A DNA stretch of 64,000 nucleotides from Anodontia alba (GCA_964016985.1 OZ024827.1:112582029-112646028), one strand, 5' to 3'; shown: positions 10,503-20,292, numbered from the stretch's first letter. Program-made: numbers and translations. The notes: generated by a model from the letters alone, not told the origin.

Positions 10503-10738
10503 GAGGTTATAAAACTTTTTTCATGCTCAACTCAGCTGAGCATGAAATTTTTCATGCTAGTAAATCTCAAATTATTAATAATTTCAAATTCTTCCTTGCT
10601 AAACATAGCTGAGCCTGAAATTTTCTCTCCTAAAAAATATGAAAATGCCAACCATAGTTGGCATTTTCATATTTATTAGCAGAGAAAATTTCATGCTCAG
10701 CTCAGTTGAGCATGAAAAAAGTTTTATAACCTCGGGGC
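10503..10738. mobile_element. P-family palindromic MITE, complete
   Basis: The termini are GAGGTTATAAAACTTTTTTC and GAAAAAAGTTTTATAACCTC, perfectly inverted. Inside, TCATGCTCAACTCAGCTGAG recurs inverted near the right end. The centre is ATATGAAAATGCCAAC facing GTTGGCATTTTCATAT. It lies within an E relic (GACAGCGCGTATGC before, GGGGCCTGAGTATTCGC after). Confidence 0.8.
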
Positions 10739-11006
10739 CTGAGTATTCGCTGTGCGCATATGCAGACCTATAGGAAATGCCGATCCCCGGATCATTTTTT
10801 TTAATTAAGCGCAGATGCTTCCAGTTTGATATTACGTACTGATGAGAACGCGTTATACCGATGTCTTATTGGAGGAAATATTGTCTAAATACCCGGCAGG
10901 CTGTATACCTAGGCGTTTTTCTCAGGCGAGGTAGAGAGAAGAACATGTTTCAAGTAAATATGGGTTATGCGTTTATATCATTTAAAACTTTACTGTAATA
11001 ATATAC

Positions 11007-11134
11007 GTAAATAACCGTTACATTGATTTCGTCTAACACGCGGTTTGATTACATTGGTCAATGATAATCACGTGGACAACTAGGGAATTTTGGCGTTTGT
11101 ATACTATGGCTCGATTATAAACATTCGACCCAAA
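11007..11134 (+). mobile_element. B1-family fragment (right third)
   Basis: GTAAATAACCGTTACATTGATTTCGTCTAACACGCGG, CATTGGTCAATGATAATCACGTGGACAAC and ACATTCGACCC reproduce the B1 right end. The hairpin half is missing. Confidence 0.65.
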
Positions 11135-11299
11135 AAGTGACTATAGAGTTTTAAACCCCTTTCACTAGTATACTTATCTGTGTTTGCTGAAAGAACACGG
11201 TAAGAAACATAGTGTTAACAATATGAATATCTGTAGCAGATGTTACCAGTAAAATACTACTTTGATTGTTTATACGTAGAAGTGAAATTGAGTTATCGC

Positions 11300-11510
11300 A
11301 AGACAGCTTGTGCGACAAGCGCCAGCGAAGACTCAGATCAGCCTGCGCGACCGGACAGTCTTATAAGAGTCTTTGCTGATCGCATGCGCCTTCTACTGCC
11401 CCAGGCTATCCAAAAAGGGATGAATGAGAACCCTTGCCATACTGGGTTGATGAGTCTTTTCTGGTCTCACAGGTCTTATTGTAGGATTTGTCTTGCACTG
11501 ACTCATTTTA
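11300..11510. mobile_element. N-family fragment containing an E-type hairpin
   Basis: GCGACAAGCGCCAGCGAAGACTCAGATCAGCCTGCGC and GTCTTATAAGAGTCTTTGCTGATCGCATGCGCCTTCTACTGCC are followed by TATCCAAAAAGGGATGAATGAGAACCCTTGCCATACTGGG and GGTCTTATTGTAGGATTTGTCTTGCACTGACTC. The same modules appear in reverse at 57668-57900. Confidence 0.55.
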
Positions 11511-11647
11511 TACCATATTAACCCTAAGTATACAGACACGTAACTCCATGCTATACGAGTCTTAACTTTTGGGTAAGTCCATTTGAGTATGTAATGTGTC
11601 TTATCTCTTTACTGTACTTATCATACAATTCCAACACGTTCACATTA

Positions 11648-12000
11648 CAGTCGAACTTCAATGGCTCGAACATCATTGGGACCATAGAACTTTGTTCGAG
11701 ATATGGGTAGTTCGAGCCACTGAGGGTTATTCATGGCGCCAGGTCAGGAAGCAAATAGAGATCGTTTAGGGAAATCTTTTCAATTTCTACACAATAATTG
11801 TACGTTGTGTGTACTCATTAGAATCGCCTCGATGAGGCGATTCTAATGAGTACACACAACATACAATTTCATGATAAAGAAAATTTCCCTAACTATTTGT
11901 TTTCTTGAGCTAGCGAAAGAATTTCGTAGGGACTCAAAAATGAGTTCGAATTAACCATGGTAAATGAGTCATCGGTGTTCGAGCTATTGAGGTTCGACTG
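11648..12000 (+). mobile_element. I-family pogo-like MITE with TA target duplication
   Basis: The terminal inverted repeats are CAGTCGAACTTCAATGGCTC and GAGCTATTGAGGTTCGACTG, flanked by TA on both sides (11646-11647 and 12001-12002). The centre is a perfect hairpin, from GTACGTTGTGTGTACTCATT to ATCGCCTCGATGAGGCGAT and back. TIRs starting CAGTCGA with TA sites are typical of pogo/Tigger-related MITEs (established knowledge of the superfamily). It carries no transposase. Confidence 0.85.
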
Positions 12001-12232
12001 TACTACCTTTTGATGAGTGTAAACATTGCTGGATGAGTGGTGAACAGTGCAAAGCCTGACCAGACACCGGCGGCAAAATGTATCTCTATTGTTTAAAATG
12101 TTCCATATTCTTTTAGACGAGGGTTCTGTTCCATGTCGTATTTGTTATCAGTATCAGCTAATTTAAATGTATACTGACAAAAAAAGGCAAGCACTACTTC
12201 TGAACTGCAAAGAAAAGTAAGAATAGTTAGTA

Positions 12233-12612
12233 CAGTCGAATCTCAATAGCTCGGACACCGATGGCTCGTTTACTCGTTTTTGAGTTCCTAAGAAATTCTT
12301 TCGCTAGCTCAAGAAAACATGTAGTTAGGGAAATTTTCTTACTTTATCATGAAATTATATGTTCTTACTTTTTCATTAAATTATATGTGCTTACTTTATC
12401 ATGGAATTATATGTTGTGTGTACGCATCGAGGCGATTCTAATGAGTACACACAACATACAATTATTGTGTAGAAAATTTAAAAGATTTCCCTAAACTATC
12501 GCTATTTGCTTCCTGACTTGGCGCCATGAATAACCCTCAGTGGCTTGAACTACCCATATTTCGAACAAAGTTCTATGGTCCCAAAGATGTTCGAGCCATT
12601 GAAGTTCGACTG
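12233..12612 (-). mobile_element. I-family pogo-like MITE, opposite orientation
   Basis: CAGTCGAATCTCAATAGCTC begins the copy and CATTGAAGTTCGACTG ends it, with TA at 12231-12232 and 12613-12614. Near 12355-12420 a segment like TTACTTTATCATGAAATTATATG is present three times in tandem. The hairpin has lost part of its left arm (GTACGCATCGAGGCGATTC). Confidence 0.85.
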
Positions 12613-12623
12613 TACCTTCTTTT

Positions 12624-13128
12624 AAGCTCACCTGAGCAAATGCTCAGGGTAAGCTTTTGTGAACACCCTCTGTCCGTCGTTCGTCGTCCGCCGTCAATAA
12701 TTTGTTTGTTAACACTCTAGAGATCACAGTTTTGATCCAATCTTAATGAAACTTATTCAGAATGTTTGCCTCTAATAAATGTAGGGCAGGTTCGAAACGG
12801 GGATATTTGGGTCAAAAACTAGGTCACCAGCCAAATCAAAGGAAAAGCTAAACATTCTAGAGGTCACATTTTTAAGTGATCATCATGAATCTTGCTCAAA
12901 ATGGTTGTCTTGATAATTTCTAGTTCAAATTCGAAACTAGGTCACCGGACCAAATCAAACGAAAACCGTTAACATGTAAAGGTCGCATTTTTAAGTACTC
13001 ATTATGAATCCTGCTTGATGATTTCCGAGTCTGCTTCGAAACTGGTCACTTTGGGTTCAAAACTGGATCGCAAGGCCAAATCGAGGGAAAACTGCGACAA
13101 CACTCTAGAGGTCACATATTTGTAGTTG
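12624..13128 (+). repeat. M repeat, 5' truncated copy
   Basis: It begins AGCTCACCTGAGCAAATGCTCAGG, CACCCTCTGTCCGTCGTTCGTCG. It continues with roughly 145-bp units carrying GTTAACACTCTAGAGATCAC and GGTCAAAAACTAGGTCACC, and stops abruptly at 13128 where an A-family end fragment begins. The full-length copy is at 52329. Confidence 0.75.
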
Positions 13129-13163
13129 TCATCAGTATATTTGAATAGGCATGTTTTCGTAAT
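13129..13163 (+). mobile_element. Right-end fragment of an A-family MITE
   Basis: CAGTATATTTGAATAGGCATGTTTTCGTAATG only. The remaining roughly 245 bp are gone, fused to the truncated M repeat. Confidence 0.75.
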
Positions 13164-13185
13164 GAGAGCCATCGTGGCATTTGTG

Positions 13186-13229
13186 GCGTTTTTTTTTTTT
13201 TTTTTTTTTGTTTTTTTTTTTTTTTGTTT
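13186..13229. repeat. Poly-T tracts
   Basis: Three T runs are interrupted by single G residues. Confidence 0.8.
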
Positions 13230-13423
13230 TCTTTTGCAATCAACAAAATTAGGCGTTGTTCGTCAGTTTCTTGCTTGTATACTTTAATCTGAGAAATAAA
13301 AACTCAACTATACCCTCAATTTTTCATTTGCGCACACATTTTACAAACAAAATCAGTTTCACAATCATTAGGTATTAGTCTTCGTTTCTTGTGCTATTTA
13401 GAATAGTGTTGCGTTTCATTTTT

Positions 13424-13752
13424 GGGTCGATTGTGTATATATACACCAAAAAAATTTCCATAAGGTTGTTGTCCACGTGATTAATAATGACCAATGGAAT
13501 TGCGTTTGTACGAAATCTAGGTAACGGTTATTTATAGATACGCTATTCTTGTCACTGTGAGGTCAGAGTGCCGTGTAAATATGATTATCTGTAAAATCTA
13601 GACTGGGACATTGGCAAACAGTGCAGACCCAGATCACACGCCGCGGTTGCGGCGTCTGATCATGGTCTGCATTCTTTGCTTAAATTACAGAAAGTTAAGG
13701 ATAAATGAATCGTTAGGACATTTTCCCGGCCTACACACAGAGACAATCGACC
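13424..13752 (-). mobile_element. B1-family MITE
   Basis: GGGTCGATTGTG, GTCCACGTGATTAATAATGACCAATGG, GGTAACGGTTATTTATAG and CAGTGCAGACCCAGATCAC lead into a hairpin GCCGCGGTTGCGGC, then GACAATCGACC. The E-box CACGTG and CCAAT box are retained. The CRE is degraded to TGAGGTCA. Confidence 0.75.
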
Positions 13753-13886
13753 ATCAGTTCTGTCCGTACTTTGATTGGGACAGTATATATAATTACCCTT
13801 ACAATGCATGTACTTTCATCATAAAATGTCACTACGATCCCTTAACATATAGTCACAAAGCAGGAAAAGGGCACTAATGCCATATA

Positions 13887-13950
13887 CGAACAGGAAGGTA
13901 CAAATCAGACTGCGCATGTGCGCAGTCTGATCTGTACCTTCCATGTTCGT
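13887..13950. mobile_element. E-type hairpin, near-perfect
   Basis: ACGAACAGGAAGGTACA and ATCAGACTGCGCA are mirrored by TGCGCAGTCTGAT, TGTACCTTCCATGTTCGT. Apart from single bulges, a stem of about 30 bp closes with no loop. Confidence 0.7.
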
Positions 13951-14221
13951 CGATGTATCCTACAATTTCCATTGGTTCTGTAAGCAGACGACGAAGGATA
14001 TGATCGGAATGTGCTGATTGTGCAAATGCGCCGGCTGTTGTTGGGCATATTTTTAAGCCTATGGCATCAGGGCTATTCTCTAATGTTCCTCATTATAGCA
14101 ATATTCTCGAAGGGCAATTTACAATACAGTATCAACCTTAAGTATTCGGACACCTAAATGCTTTTTAATACTGTCCAAAACTGGGAACCAGTCCATTTGA
14201 GTATGTGTCTCAAACGCTGCT

Positions 14222-14302
14222 TAGTGAGTAGCAAGCAGTGCAGACCCTCATCAGACGCTGTGTTCTGCGGCGTCTGATCTGGTTCTACACTGTTTGCACA
14301 GG
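14222..14302. mobile_element. B-core hairpin element
   Basis: AGCAAGCAGTGCAGACCCTC and ATCAGACGCTGTGTTCTGCG face GGCGTCTGATCTGGTTCTACACTGTTTGC. Confidence 0.65.
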
Positions 14303-14643
14303 CATATCTATTTAAATACTTAGCGTGAATATGGTATGACTTATACTGAGCCGGGTCCCAGCAAAGGCATAAGCGAATGGCGAAGACTTCGATTTGTCTC
14401 CGCATCTGCGCAGTCTTACGAAAGTCTATACTGTTCGCTCGAAGAATTGGCAGACAACTATGGACCTTTATAACGAAAGCGTAGGCTCGATTGATCAGAC
14501 TGCGCGGACACCAGGCTGATCCGAGGTGTCGCTATTCTTACATGCTGCATTTTGCTGATTTTGCTGTGATCTGGCTAATATAATAGCATATTTAACTCTT
14601 CCTCTATGTTACAAAAGGCCCCTTATACCTTTATCGTATATAT

Positions 14644-14708
14644 GCGAACCACGAAGGTGCAGATCAGACGGTGCATCCGCGCAGTCTGATCAGGGCCTTC
14701 GTTGTTCG
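14644..14708. mobile_element. E-family hairpin
   Basis: GCGAACCACGAAGGTGCAGATCAGACGGTGC opposes GCGCAGTCTGATCAGGGCCTTCGTTGTTCGC. Confidence 0.6.
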
Positions 14709-15282
14709 CTTACAGAATCATTGGAACCCCAAAAGTCTGTCGATGAAAAGAGGTGCTCAGATCCGACTGCAGAATGCACAAGCTGAACTGGGCGATCGCT
14801 GTTCGCATATGACATAAGGGCCGTTTCTACTGATATGCATTAGCTGATTTCCAACCGCCTACGCATACATTAATAGTCGTTATTAGAGGTGTCCTGAGAA
14901 AAAGCAGCCCAGAGGAGCTTGTCCAACAGCAGGATCGTTGAATTTGGCTACAAACTGCGCACTGATTGAAGATTCCAGTGAGATGTGACATCAGAAATGT
15001 GTCATTCCGCTTTATGTAACTGCGTAGAGCAAGATTAAACTGTTCGTCCGCGCAGTCTGCAGAGGGACATTTCTTTGTTTGTCGATAAATTCTACACTAT
15101 CCAACTATTCTGTAATTGGGTAAAGACGGTCATGTTCAGACTGAACGAATGCGCATGTGCATTCTGATCTGGTCCTTCACTAACTGCATCAGTGGTGTAG
15201 CGAGAACGGAATTATTCTTCCGCACACCCAGGAAAAACCTTGAAAAAAAAATTCCCTAGTATCGCTTCCAAAAATATGGGCT
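14709..15282. other. Intronic stretch with E relics
   Basis: Fragments such as GTGCTCAGATCCGACTGCAGAATGCACAAGCTGAACTGG and GACGGTCATGTTCAGACTGAACG are decayed E arms. There is no gene signal. Confidence 0.4.
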
Positions 15283-15405
15283 TCTCTTAAAGGAAAGAGT
15301 TTGCTCCCAGAGGGAGCAAATTCTTTCCTTTAAAAGTAGCCCCTATTTGAGAAACGGTAAATTCTTTCCTTTAAGAACAGCTTCTATGGTAAAGAAGCAA
15401 ACTAT
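15283..15405. mobile_element. D-family palindromic MITE
   Basis: GCTTCTCTTAAAGGAAAGAG, TTTGCTCCC and GGGAGCAAATTCTTTCCTTT form the hairpin. A second partial arm, AAATTCTTTCCTTTAAGAAC, follows. Confidence 0.65.
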
Positions 15406-15430
15406 TTTCTGTTTTTGTATCAAGTATGTT

Positions 15431-15481
15431 TCATGTTATGCATGTTACGCACGTGCGTAATGAGTGTTACGCCTATGTGCA
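15431..15481. repeat. U repeat
   Basis: ATGCATGTTACGCACGTGCGTAATGAGTGTTACGCCTATG is a dyad related to those at 2077 and 50683. Confidence 0.4.
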
Positions 15482-16011
15482 TATGCAATGCATGTCCTTT
15501 ACTCAGGTTGAGTCTGGTACCCACCGAATATGACTGGGTTCCGCCGCATAAGACAATGAGCCGAAGCGAAGGATTCCGTATTCGGACACCTTAATTCCTT
15601 CCCATACTTGCTTGGCGGCGTCTGATCTGGGTCTAAACGGTTTGCCAATGGCCCCTGACTGGGACAGTAGGTATCAATGTGTTGAACGGACGTTGAGCTA
15701 CCAGTTACAAGTTACTTATGAAGGCAGATGGTGCCCCGGGATATTGTAAACTAGCCAGCCATATTGACGTGTATTTAAACCAAAAATGCGCAAAACTGGT
15801 CCAAATCCCGCCCTTCTTATCAGTCTTCACATGTGAACGACTCGGCCTACACAGAAACATTAGATGATAATATTGTCTGATGATTTTACCCATAAACCAG
15901 TCAGCTCCCAAAGTGTCATAAGATAAAGACTCATGTGAGGTCATACAGTGGCATTATTACGTCATCAGTCAACAAATCCTAATTCTCTCAAGCGTACCGT
16001 ACTTCAGACAC
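15482..16011. other. Intronic stretch without recognised element
   Basis: A B-core half (GGCGGCGTCTGATCTGGGTCTAAACGGTTTGCCAATG) lies near 15613-15650. Otherwise nothing is recognised. Confidence 0.4.
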
Positions 16012-16275
16012 CATTACGAAAACACGCCTATTCAAATATACTGAAAATTTTACCACCAAAATATGAAAATTTTCAGATAAAATATTCTATATTTTACATA
16101 TTTCTGATCAAAACATAGATTGTGGGTACTCGTTAGAACCGCCTCGGCGAGTACCCACAATCTATGTTTTTGAGCAGAAATAAGGAAAATAATGTGTACC
16201 CCTGTATACCCCAGTTTTACTATATAAAAGTGGGGTTTAAGGGGGTCAAAATTGTATAGGCATGTTTTCGTGGTG
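16012..16275 (-). mobile_element. A-family MITE, copy 6 (inverted)
   Basis: The copy runs from CATTACGAAAACACGCCTAT to ATAGGCATGTTTTCGTGGTG. One hairpin arm is shortened: GAACCGCCTCGGCGAGTACCC lacks the GGTTCTAA segment. C flanks both sides. Confidence 0.88.
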
Positions 16276-16280
16276 CGTGC

Positions 16281-16342
16281 GGCCAACGAAGACTCAAATC
16301 TGACTGCGCATCCGCGCGGTCTGATCAGAGTCATCGTTGTTT
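16281..16342. mobile_element. E-family hairpin
   Basis: GGCCAACGAAGACTCAAATCTGACTGCGCATCC faces GCGGTCTGATCAGAGTCATCGTTGTT. Confidence 0.55.
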
Positions 16343-16496
16343 CCCTTGAAGAAACTTGCATCCTTGGCTATCCAAATTGTGTCCAGTTAAGTGCTTGATC
16401 AGACTGTGTGAATGCGCAGGCTGATCTGAATATTCGCTGGGCGTGCATGGCCCCACGTACGTTTCCTGACGTTGTTGTCATATTATGGTAATACAT

Positions 16497-16685
16497 ATTG
16501 AAAATTTCACCACCAAAACCTGAAAGTTTTCAGATAAAATATCTGATAGTTTTCATATTTCTGCTCAAAACATAGATTATGGATACTCGTTAGAACCGCC
16601 TCGCCGACCCTGCATACCCTAGTTTTACTATATAAAAGTGAGGTTTAAGAGGGTCAAAACTATATATAGATATTTTTTCATGATG
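16497..16685 (-). mobile_element. A-family MITE, copy 7 (truncated)
   Basis: It starts inside the element at TATTGAAAATTTCACC, so one terminus is lost, and ends TATTTTTTCATGATG. Most of one hairpin arm is deleted (GCCTCGCCGACCCTGCATACC). Confidence 0.75.
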
Positions 16686-16689
16686 AGAC

Positions 16690-16862
16690 AGGAGTAAATT
16701 TGTCTCCTGAGCAATTCAAATGGAAAAAGATATACTTCAAAGGACGGTAACTCTATTAATAAGTTTTGTCTCTTTTCTGAAAAGTATCTAAAGGGGAATA
16801 ATTTACTCCCTCTGCGTAGTTAAGCAACCAGGAAGTCACAAAAATTGTCTCCCTTGGCGGAA
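16690..16862. mobile_element. Degenerate D-family MITE
   Basis: GTCTCTTTTCTGAAAAGTATC, GGGGAATAATTTACTCCC and AGCAACCAGGAAGTCACAAAAATTGTCTCCC resemble the D right flank. The left arm is strongly diverged. Confidence 0.5.
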
Positions 16863-16943
16863 TGGCAACAAATCGATCAAGTGCTGACTCGCGGCAAACA
16901 AAAATCCCTATCAGATTGTGCATATACGCGGGCTGATCAGGGT

Positions 16944-17100
16944 CCCAGCGGGCACATGACGTAAATATAACGTCGCCTCAACGTCGATGCAACGTCATGA
17001 CACATGACGTAAATATAACGTCGCCTCAACGTCGATGCAACGTCATGACGTTGCATCGACGTTGAGGCGACGTTATATTTACGTCATGTGCCTGCCGGGG
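16944..17100. mobile_element. F-family MITE with tandemly duplicated left arm
   Basis: CCCAGCGGGCACATGACG begins the element. The left arm (ACATGACGTAAATATAACG, CGCCTCAACGTCGATGCAAC) is present twice in direct tandem, then mirrored once, ending CGTCATGTGCCTGCCGGGG. Confidence 0.75.
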
Positions 17101-17122
17101 TGTTTGCCCTCGCATATGTCCT

Positions 17123-17171
17123 GCAGATCCCTTTATCACTTGTTTAATAAACAAGTGATAAAGGGATCTGC
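17123..17171. repeat. Perfect 24-bp-stem hairpin
   Basis: GCAGATCCCTTTATCACTTG plus TTTA, a single A, then the exact complement. It was seen only once in this window. Confidence 0.7.
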
Positions 17172-17330
17172 TAAATCATATGAAATCCAGTATTAACAAC
17201 AACAAAAAAATGCCTTGCACGGAGCCAGAGCGATCGATCAAACGTTTGATAGTCTAAAAATAGAACAAGAGCTAAAGAGAAGTAAGCCATCGGTACAGGG
17301 ATTACGTCTCTAAAGCGCCAAGCGAAATTT

Positions 17331-17592
17331 GTAGCAGACGACATTCTAAAGTTTTTTTGTTGTTTTTTATGTGTTTTTTTTTTTTTTTTTATTTTGTTTG
17401 TTTGTTTGTTGTTGTTTTTTTCATAGAAACTGCGTCTTGAATTTTGATGTGAATCGTCTGCCTAGCAGACAATTCACACGAAAAGTCAAGACTTATTTTC
17501 TATGAAAATCCAAGCAGACGATTCACCTGAAACGTCAAGACTTATTTTCTATGAAAACTAAAAAGCAAATTAAAAATGCCGTCTGCTGTTGT
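17331..17592. mobile_element. O-family palindromic MITE
   Basis: GCAGACGACATTCTAAAG at the left and AAAATGCCGTCTGCTG at the right are the O ends. The interior has GTGAATCGTCTGCCTAGCAGAC and AAGTCAAGACTTATTTTCTATG, with a second repeated arm (CAAGCAGACGATTCACCTG). A poly-T run at 17375-17392 lies in the left arm. Confidence 0.65.
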
Positions 17593-17844
17593 TGTGATTG
17601 GCACTTGAAGGTCTAATTCAACTGCGACGTCAAAATAACAAGTAAAATTATCGAATACTCTAAATATTGATGCACGACTCAAAACGACAAGTCCATTTAC
17701 TGTACTGGTGGATAAATAAAGACTGGTTCAAAGACTTTTGCAAACGCTAAAGACGCTGCGTTCGTCTAACTTGTGTTCACTGTTTGCACAGGTTTGACTG
17801 TCCAAATACTTAGGGTAAATACGATACAGAGTTGTGTGTCTTTG

Positions 17845-18346
17845 TTGTCTCTTTTAACCGTACCACTCTTTTGGCCAATTCAGCAAATCACAAATTGATG
17901 CTATTTTTCTTATTTTTCCATCACGAAAACACGCCTATATAATTTTGACCCCCTTAAACCCCACTTTTATATAGTAAAACTGGGGTTTACAGGGGTATAC
18001 ATTATTTTTCTTATTTCTGCTCAAAACATAGATTTTGGGTACTCGTTAGAATCGCCTCGTCGAGGCGGTTCTAACGAGTACCCAAAATCTATGTTTTGAG
18101 CAGAAATATGAAACACATCAGAGTTTTTTTATCTGAAAATTTTCATTTTTTGGTGGTAATTTTTTCAGTATATTTGAATAGGCGTGTTTTCGTAATGCCT
18201 AAAAATAAGCTTTGGCATTTCATGCGAATTGTCTCCATAGGTAGACAATTGCAAGAAATAACAAAGCCTACTTTATGGAAAAAGAATAAGAAAACAATTT
18301 CAGAATGTCGTCTGGTGAAATTATTATCAAGCATCCTAAGCGTTAA
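17845..18346. mobile_element. O-family MITE interrupted by an A-family MITE
   Basis: The left part (TTAACCGTACCACTCTTTTGGCC, GCAAATCACAAATTGATG) and the right part (GCATTTCATGCGAATTGTCTCC, AGACAATTGCAAGAAAT, AATGTCGTCTGGTGAAAT, CCTAAGCGTTAA) are separated by 279 bp of A copy 8. The A element is therefore younger. Confidence 0.65.
17919..18197 (+). mobile_element. A-family MITE, copy 8 (nested in O)
   Basis: The ends are complete and the hairpin nearly perfect (GGGTACTCGTTAGAATCGCC, GGCGGTTCTAACGAGTACCC). C flanks both sides. Confidence 0.92.
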
Positions 18347-18553
18347 CCCCTGTCCTGCTGAATAAATTAAGATGCCACGCCCACTTCTAATTTTCAGCCA
18401 ATCAGATTACTTGATACGGATTGCTGCTATCAGTTTTCATACTTCGTGGCAAACAGTGCAATCCAGATCAGTTGGGTTCTTCCGAAGCTAACTGATCTGG
18501 ATCTACACTGTTTGCAAAGGCAGGGTATATCCGGGTTCAGAGGGATAAGGGAT
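18343..18553 (+). mobile_element. B2-family MITE
   Basis: TTAACCCCTGTCCTGCTGAA and TAATTTTCAGCCAATCAGATTACTTGAT lead to the hairpin (ATCCAGATCAGTTGGGTTCT), then GGTTCAGAGGGATAAGGG. Its TTAA start overlaps the end of the preceding O element. Confidence 0.75.
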
Positions 18554-18570
18554 AGGTTTCAAATTTCTCC

Positions 18571-18652
18571 CGCTCAGTGATTCGAACTACCCATGTCTAG
18601 TACAAATTTCCATGGCCCCCAAGGATGTTCGAGCCATGAAACTTCGACTGTA
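18571..18652 (-). mobile_element. I-family end fragment
   Basis: GCTCAGTGATTCGAACTACCCATG and GATGTTCGAGCCATGAAACTTCGACTG, then TA, match the right end of the copy at 12233. Confidence 0.6.
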
Positions 18653-18945
18653 TTTGTTAAAATTGTACAAACTATTAATATTATCGCCTAAGATTTCAGC
18701 AAAAGTTCTTTTTATAAGGAGCATCTGAACTTTATCTGAGCAAAACCATTCCAGTTTTGAGGAATGTCCTTCAAATATTTGAAAAAGTCACTTGGGTTCC
18801 CAACAATGATTAAGAGCGGCTATAATGCACTGGGTAATTATTTTGAAAAAAAAAAATGATATAACAGAAAACCTCTTGTACCAAATTTGGTGTCGAGTGC
18901 CTTCACCAAGGTCCAAACATTTATGTATGTATTTTTCAACCCTTT
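18653..18945. other. Intronic stretch without recognised element
   Basis: It contains AT-rich sequence and an A9 run at 18847. Nothing is recognised. Confidence 0.4.
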
Positions 18946-19147
18946 CAACCTTGAGTTTCTGAAGTAGACTCTTCCATCTTTGAATTAGAAAATGTTCATT
19001 CTTGTAAAAAGGGGATTTAATAATAAATCAAAGGCAGATCAGCAAACAGAGTAGATCCTGATGAGACGGCTCGTTAGGAGCCGTCACATCTGGATCTACA
19101 TTGTTTGCAAAAATATCTGTTTTGGTCTGAAGGAGTGAAAGGGTAAA
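18946..19147 (+). mobile_element. B5-family MITE just upstream of G-alpha exon 3
   Basis: CCTTTCAACCTTGAGTTTCTGAAGTAGACTC starts the element. The hairpin uses GCAAACAGAGTAGATCCTGA and TGAGACGGCTC with GAGCCGTCACATCTGGATC. It ends GAGTGAAAGGGTAAA, about 40 bp before the exon 3 acceptor. Further B5-like copies lie at 41655-42085. Confidence 0.7.
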
Positions 19148-19186
19148 GGCGACGCAATTAATGTTTTGTTTTGGGTTCTTTTTCAG

Positions 19187-19328
19187 AATTATTCACGAGG
19201 GTGGATTTACGAGTGAGGACAACAAACAGTTCAAGCCTGTAGTATACAGCAATACGATCCAATCATTGGTCGCTATTATACGGGCAATGGGAACATTAAA
19301 TATACCTTTCGGGGCAAACGAAAGGGAG
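19187..19328 (+). CDS. GNAO1: G protein alpha subunit, Go class: internal exon 3
   Basis: This exon of a heterotrimeric G-protein alpha subunit encodes 47 whole codons beginning [11 protein letters not shown] and containing VVYSNTIQS and AIIRAMGTL. These are hallmarks of the first helices of the alpha-helical domain, which clamps GTP/GDP over the Ras-like domain at the inner plasma membrane. It is bounded by a pyrimidine-rich acceptor (TTCTTTTTCAG, to 19186) and a consensus donor GTAAGT at 19329. Its first base completes a split codon, presumably AA|A for Lys, as in animal Gi/Go genes, and it ends in phase 0. The 142-nt length equals the conserved third coding exon as I recall it for vertebrate Gi/Go genes. 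The next exon is 35.25 kb downstream. The 3' end ([10 protein letters not shown]) differs from the Go versions I know, so this may be a diverged paralogue. The preceding P-loop exon was not found in this window. Confidence 0.93.
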
Positions 19329-19344
19329 GTAAGTTTATTCATTG

Positions 19345-19480
19345 TTTAGTTCATTCATTCATTCATTCATTTAGACAGACAGAAAGACAGATTGATTGAA
19401 TGAACAAACAACTGACTGACTGACTGACTGACTTACTGCCTGATTGATTGATTGTTTGAATTAATTCATTCATTCATTCG
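19345..19480. repeat. Tetranucleotide microsatellite cluster
   Basis: Blocks of ATTC, GACA, ACTG and GATT repeats lie directly behind the exon 3 donor. Confidence 0.85.
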
Positions 19481-19565
19481 TTACTTTTTGACCGCTCCTT
19501 GTTGTATTCAAATCGATATCCTTGTTAGTGTATGGATATTTCACTTTGCCATGCCACAGGGACAC

Positions 19566-19742
19566 TGGTCTTAAGGCACATGCCGGCAGCGAAGTCTTAG
19601 ATCAGCCTGTGCGTCCTCGTAGCCTGATCTGCATTTTGCTGTCCGTCGATGTGTTCTATAGCATCCAATAATTCTGTCAGCGGACAGTGATGGTGCAGAT
19701 TAAACTGCGCATGTGTGCCGTCTAATTTTCGCCATCGCTGTC
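19566..19742. mobile_element. Two adjacent E-family hairpins
   Basis: GGCAGCGAAGTCTTAGATCAGCCTGTGC with GTAGCCTGATCTGCATTTTGCTGTCC, then CAGCGGACAGTGATGGTGCAG with GTCTAATTTTCGCCATCGCTGTCCGC. Both are imperfect. Confidence 0.55.
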
Positions 19743-20001
19743 CGCATCTGTCAGATCCTTCAACCCATGAGATGTTTCAGTTTCCTCTTGGCAATTCAGA
19801 TTCTTTCAAAAAGACCAGAAATAATACAGATAGGTAATAAAACGTATTTAAAAGTAAAAATGGCTGTTTTATTCGATTATGTCAACACACGATAAGGAAA
19901 TTTTATTAACAGAAACAAAGATCTCTCTTGAGGAGGGTGAGGGAAGCGGGTAACTTGGGGGGTAATTATGCTACGGGTGAGCGAGCGAGTATTTCGAAAC
20001 T

Positions 20002-20292
20002 CATAACGAGAACATGCCTATTCAAATACATGTATATAGCAAACCTTAACTCCAAAAACTGAAAGTTTTCAGATAAAAAACGCTAATATTTTTCTTAATT
20101 CTGCTCAAAACATAGATTGTGGGTATTCGTTAGAACCGCCTCGATGAGGCGGTTCTAACGAGTACCCACAATCTATGTTTTTGGGCAGAAATAAGAAAAA
20201 TAATGTATACCCCTGTAAACCCCAGTTTTACTATATGAAAGTGGGGTTTGGGGGGGGGGGGGTAAAAATTATGTAGGTATGTTTTCGTGATG
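20002..20292 (-). mobile_element. A-family MITE, copy 9 (inverted, with G run)
   Basis: CATAACGAGAACATGCCTAT to GTAGGTATGTTTTCGTGATG. The hairpin is perfect (CCTCGATGAGG tip). The usual GGGGTTTAAGGGGGTC has expanded to a run of about 14 G. T flanks both sides. Confidence 0.9.

Noticed and set aside
1..19186. Search for the G-alpha P-loop exon (AGESGKSTIVKQMK) upstream of exon 3
   Set aside because: No sequence encoding GESGKST or the 43-nt exon was found by eye. It is presumably upstream of the window. A translated search would settle it.
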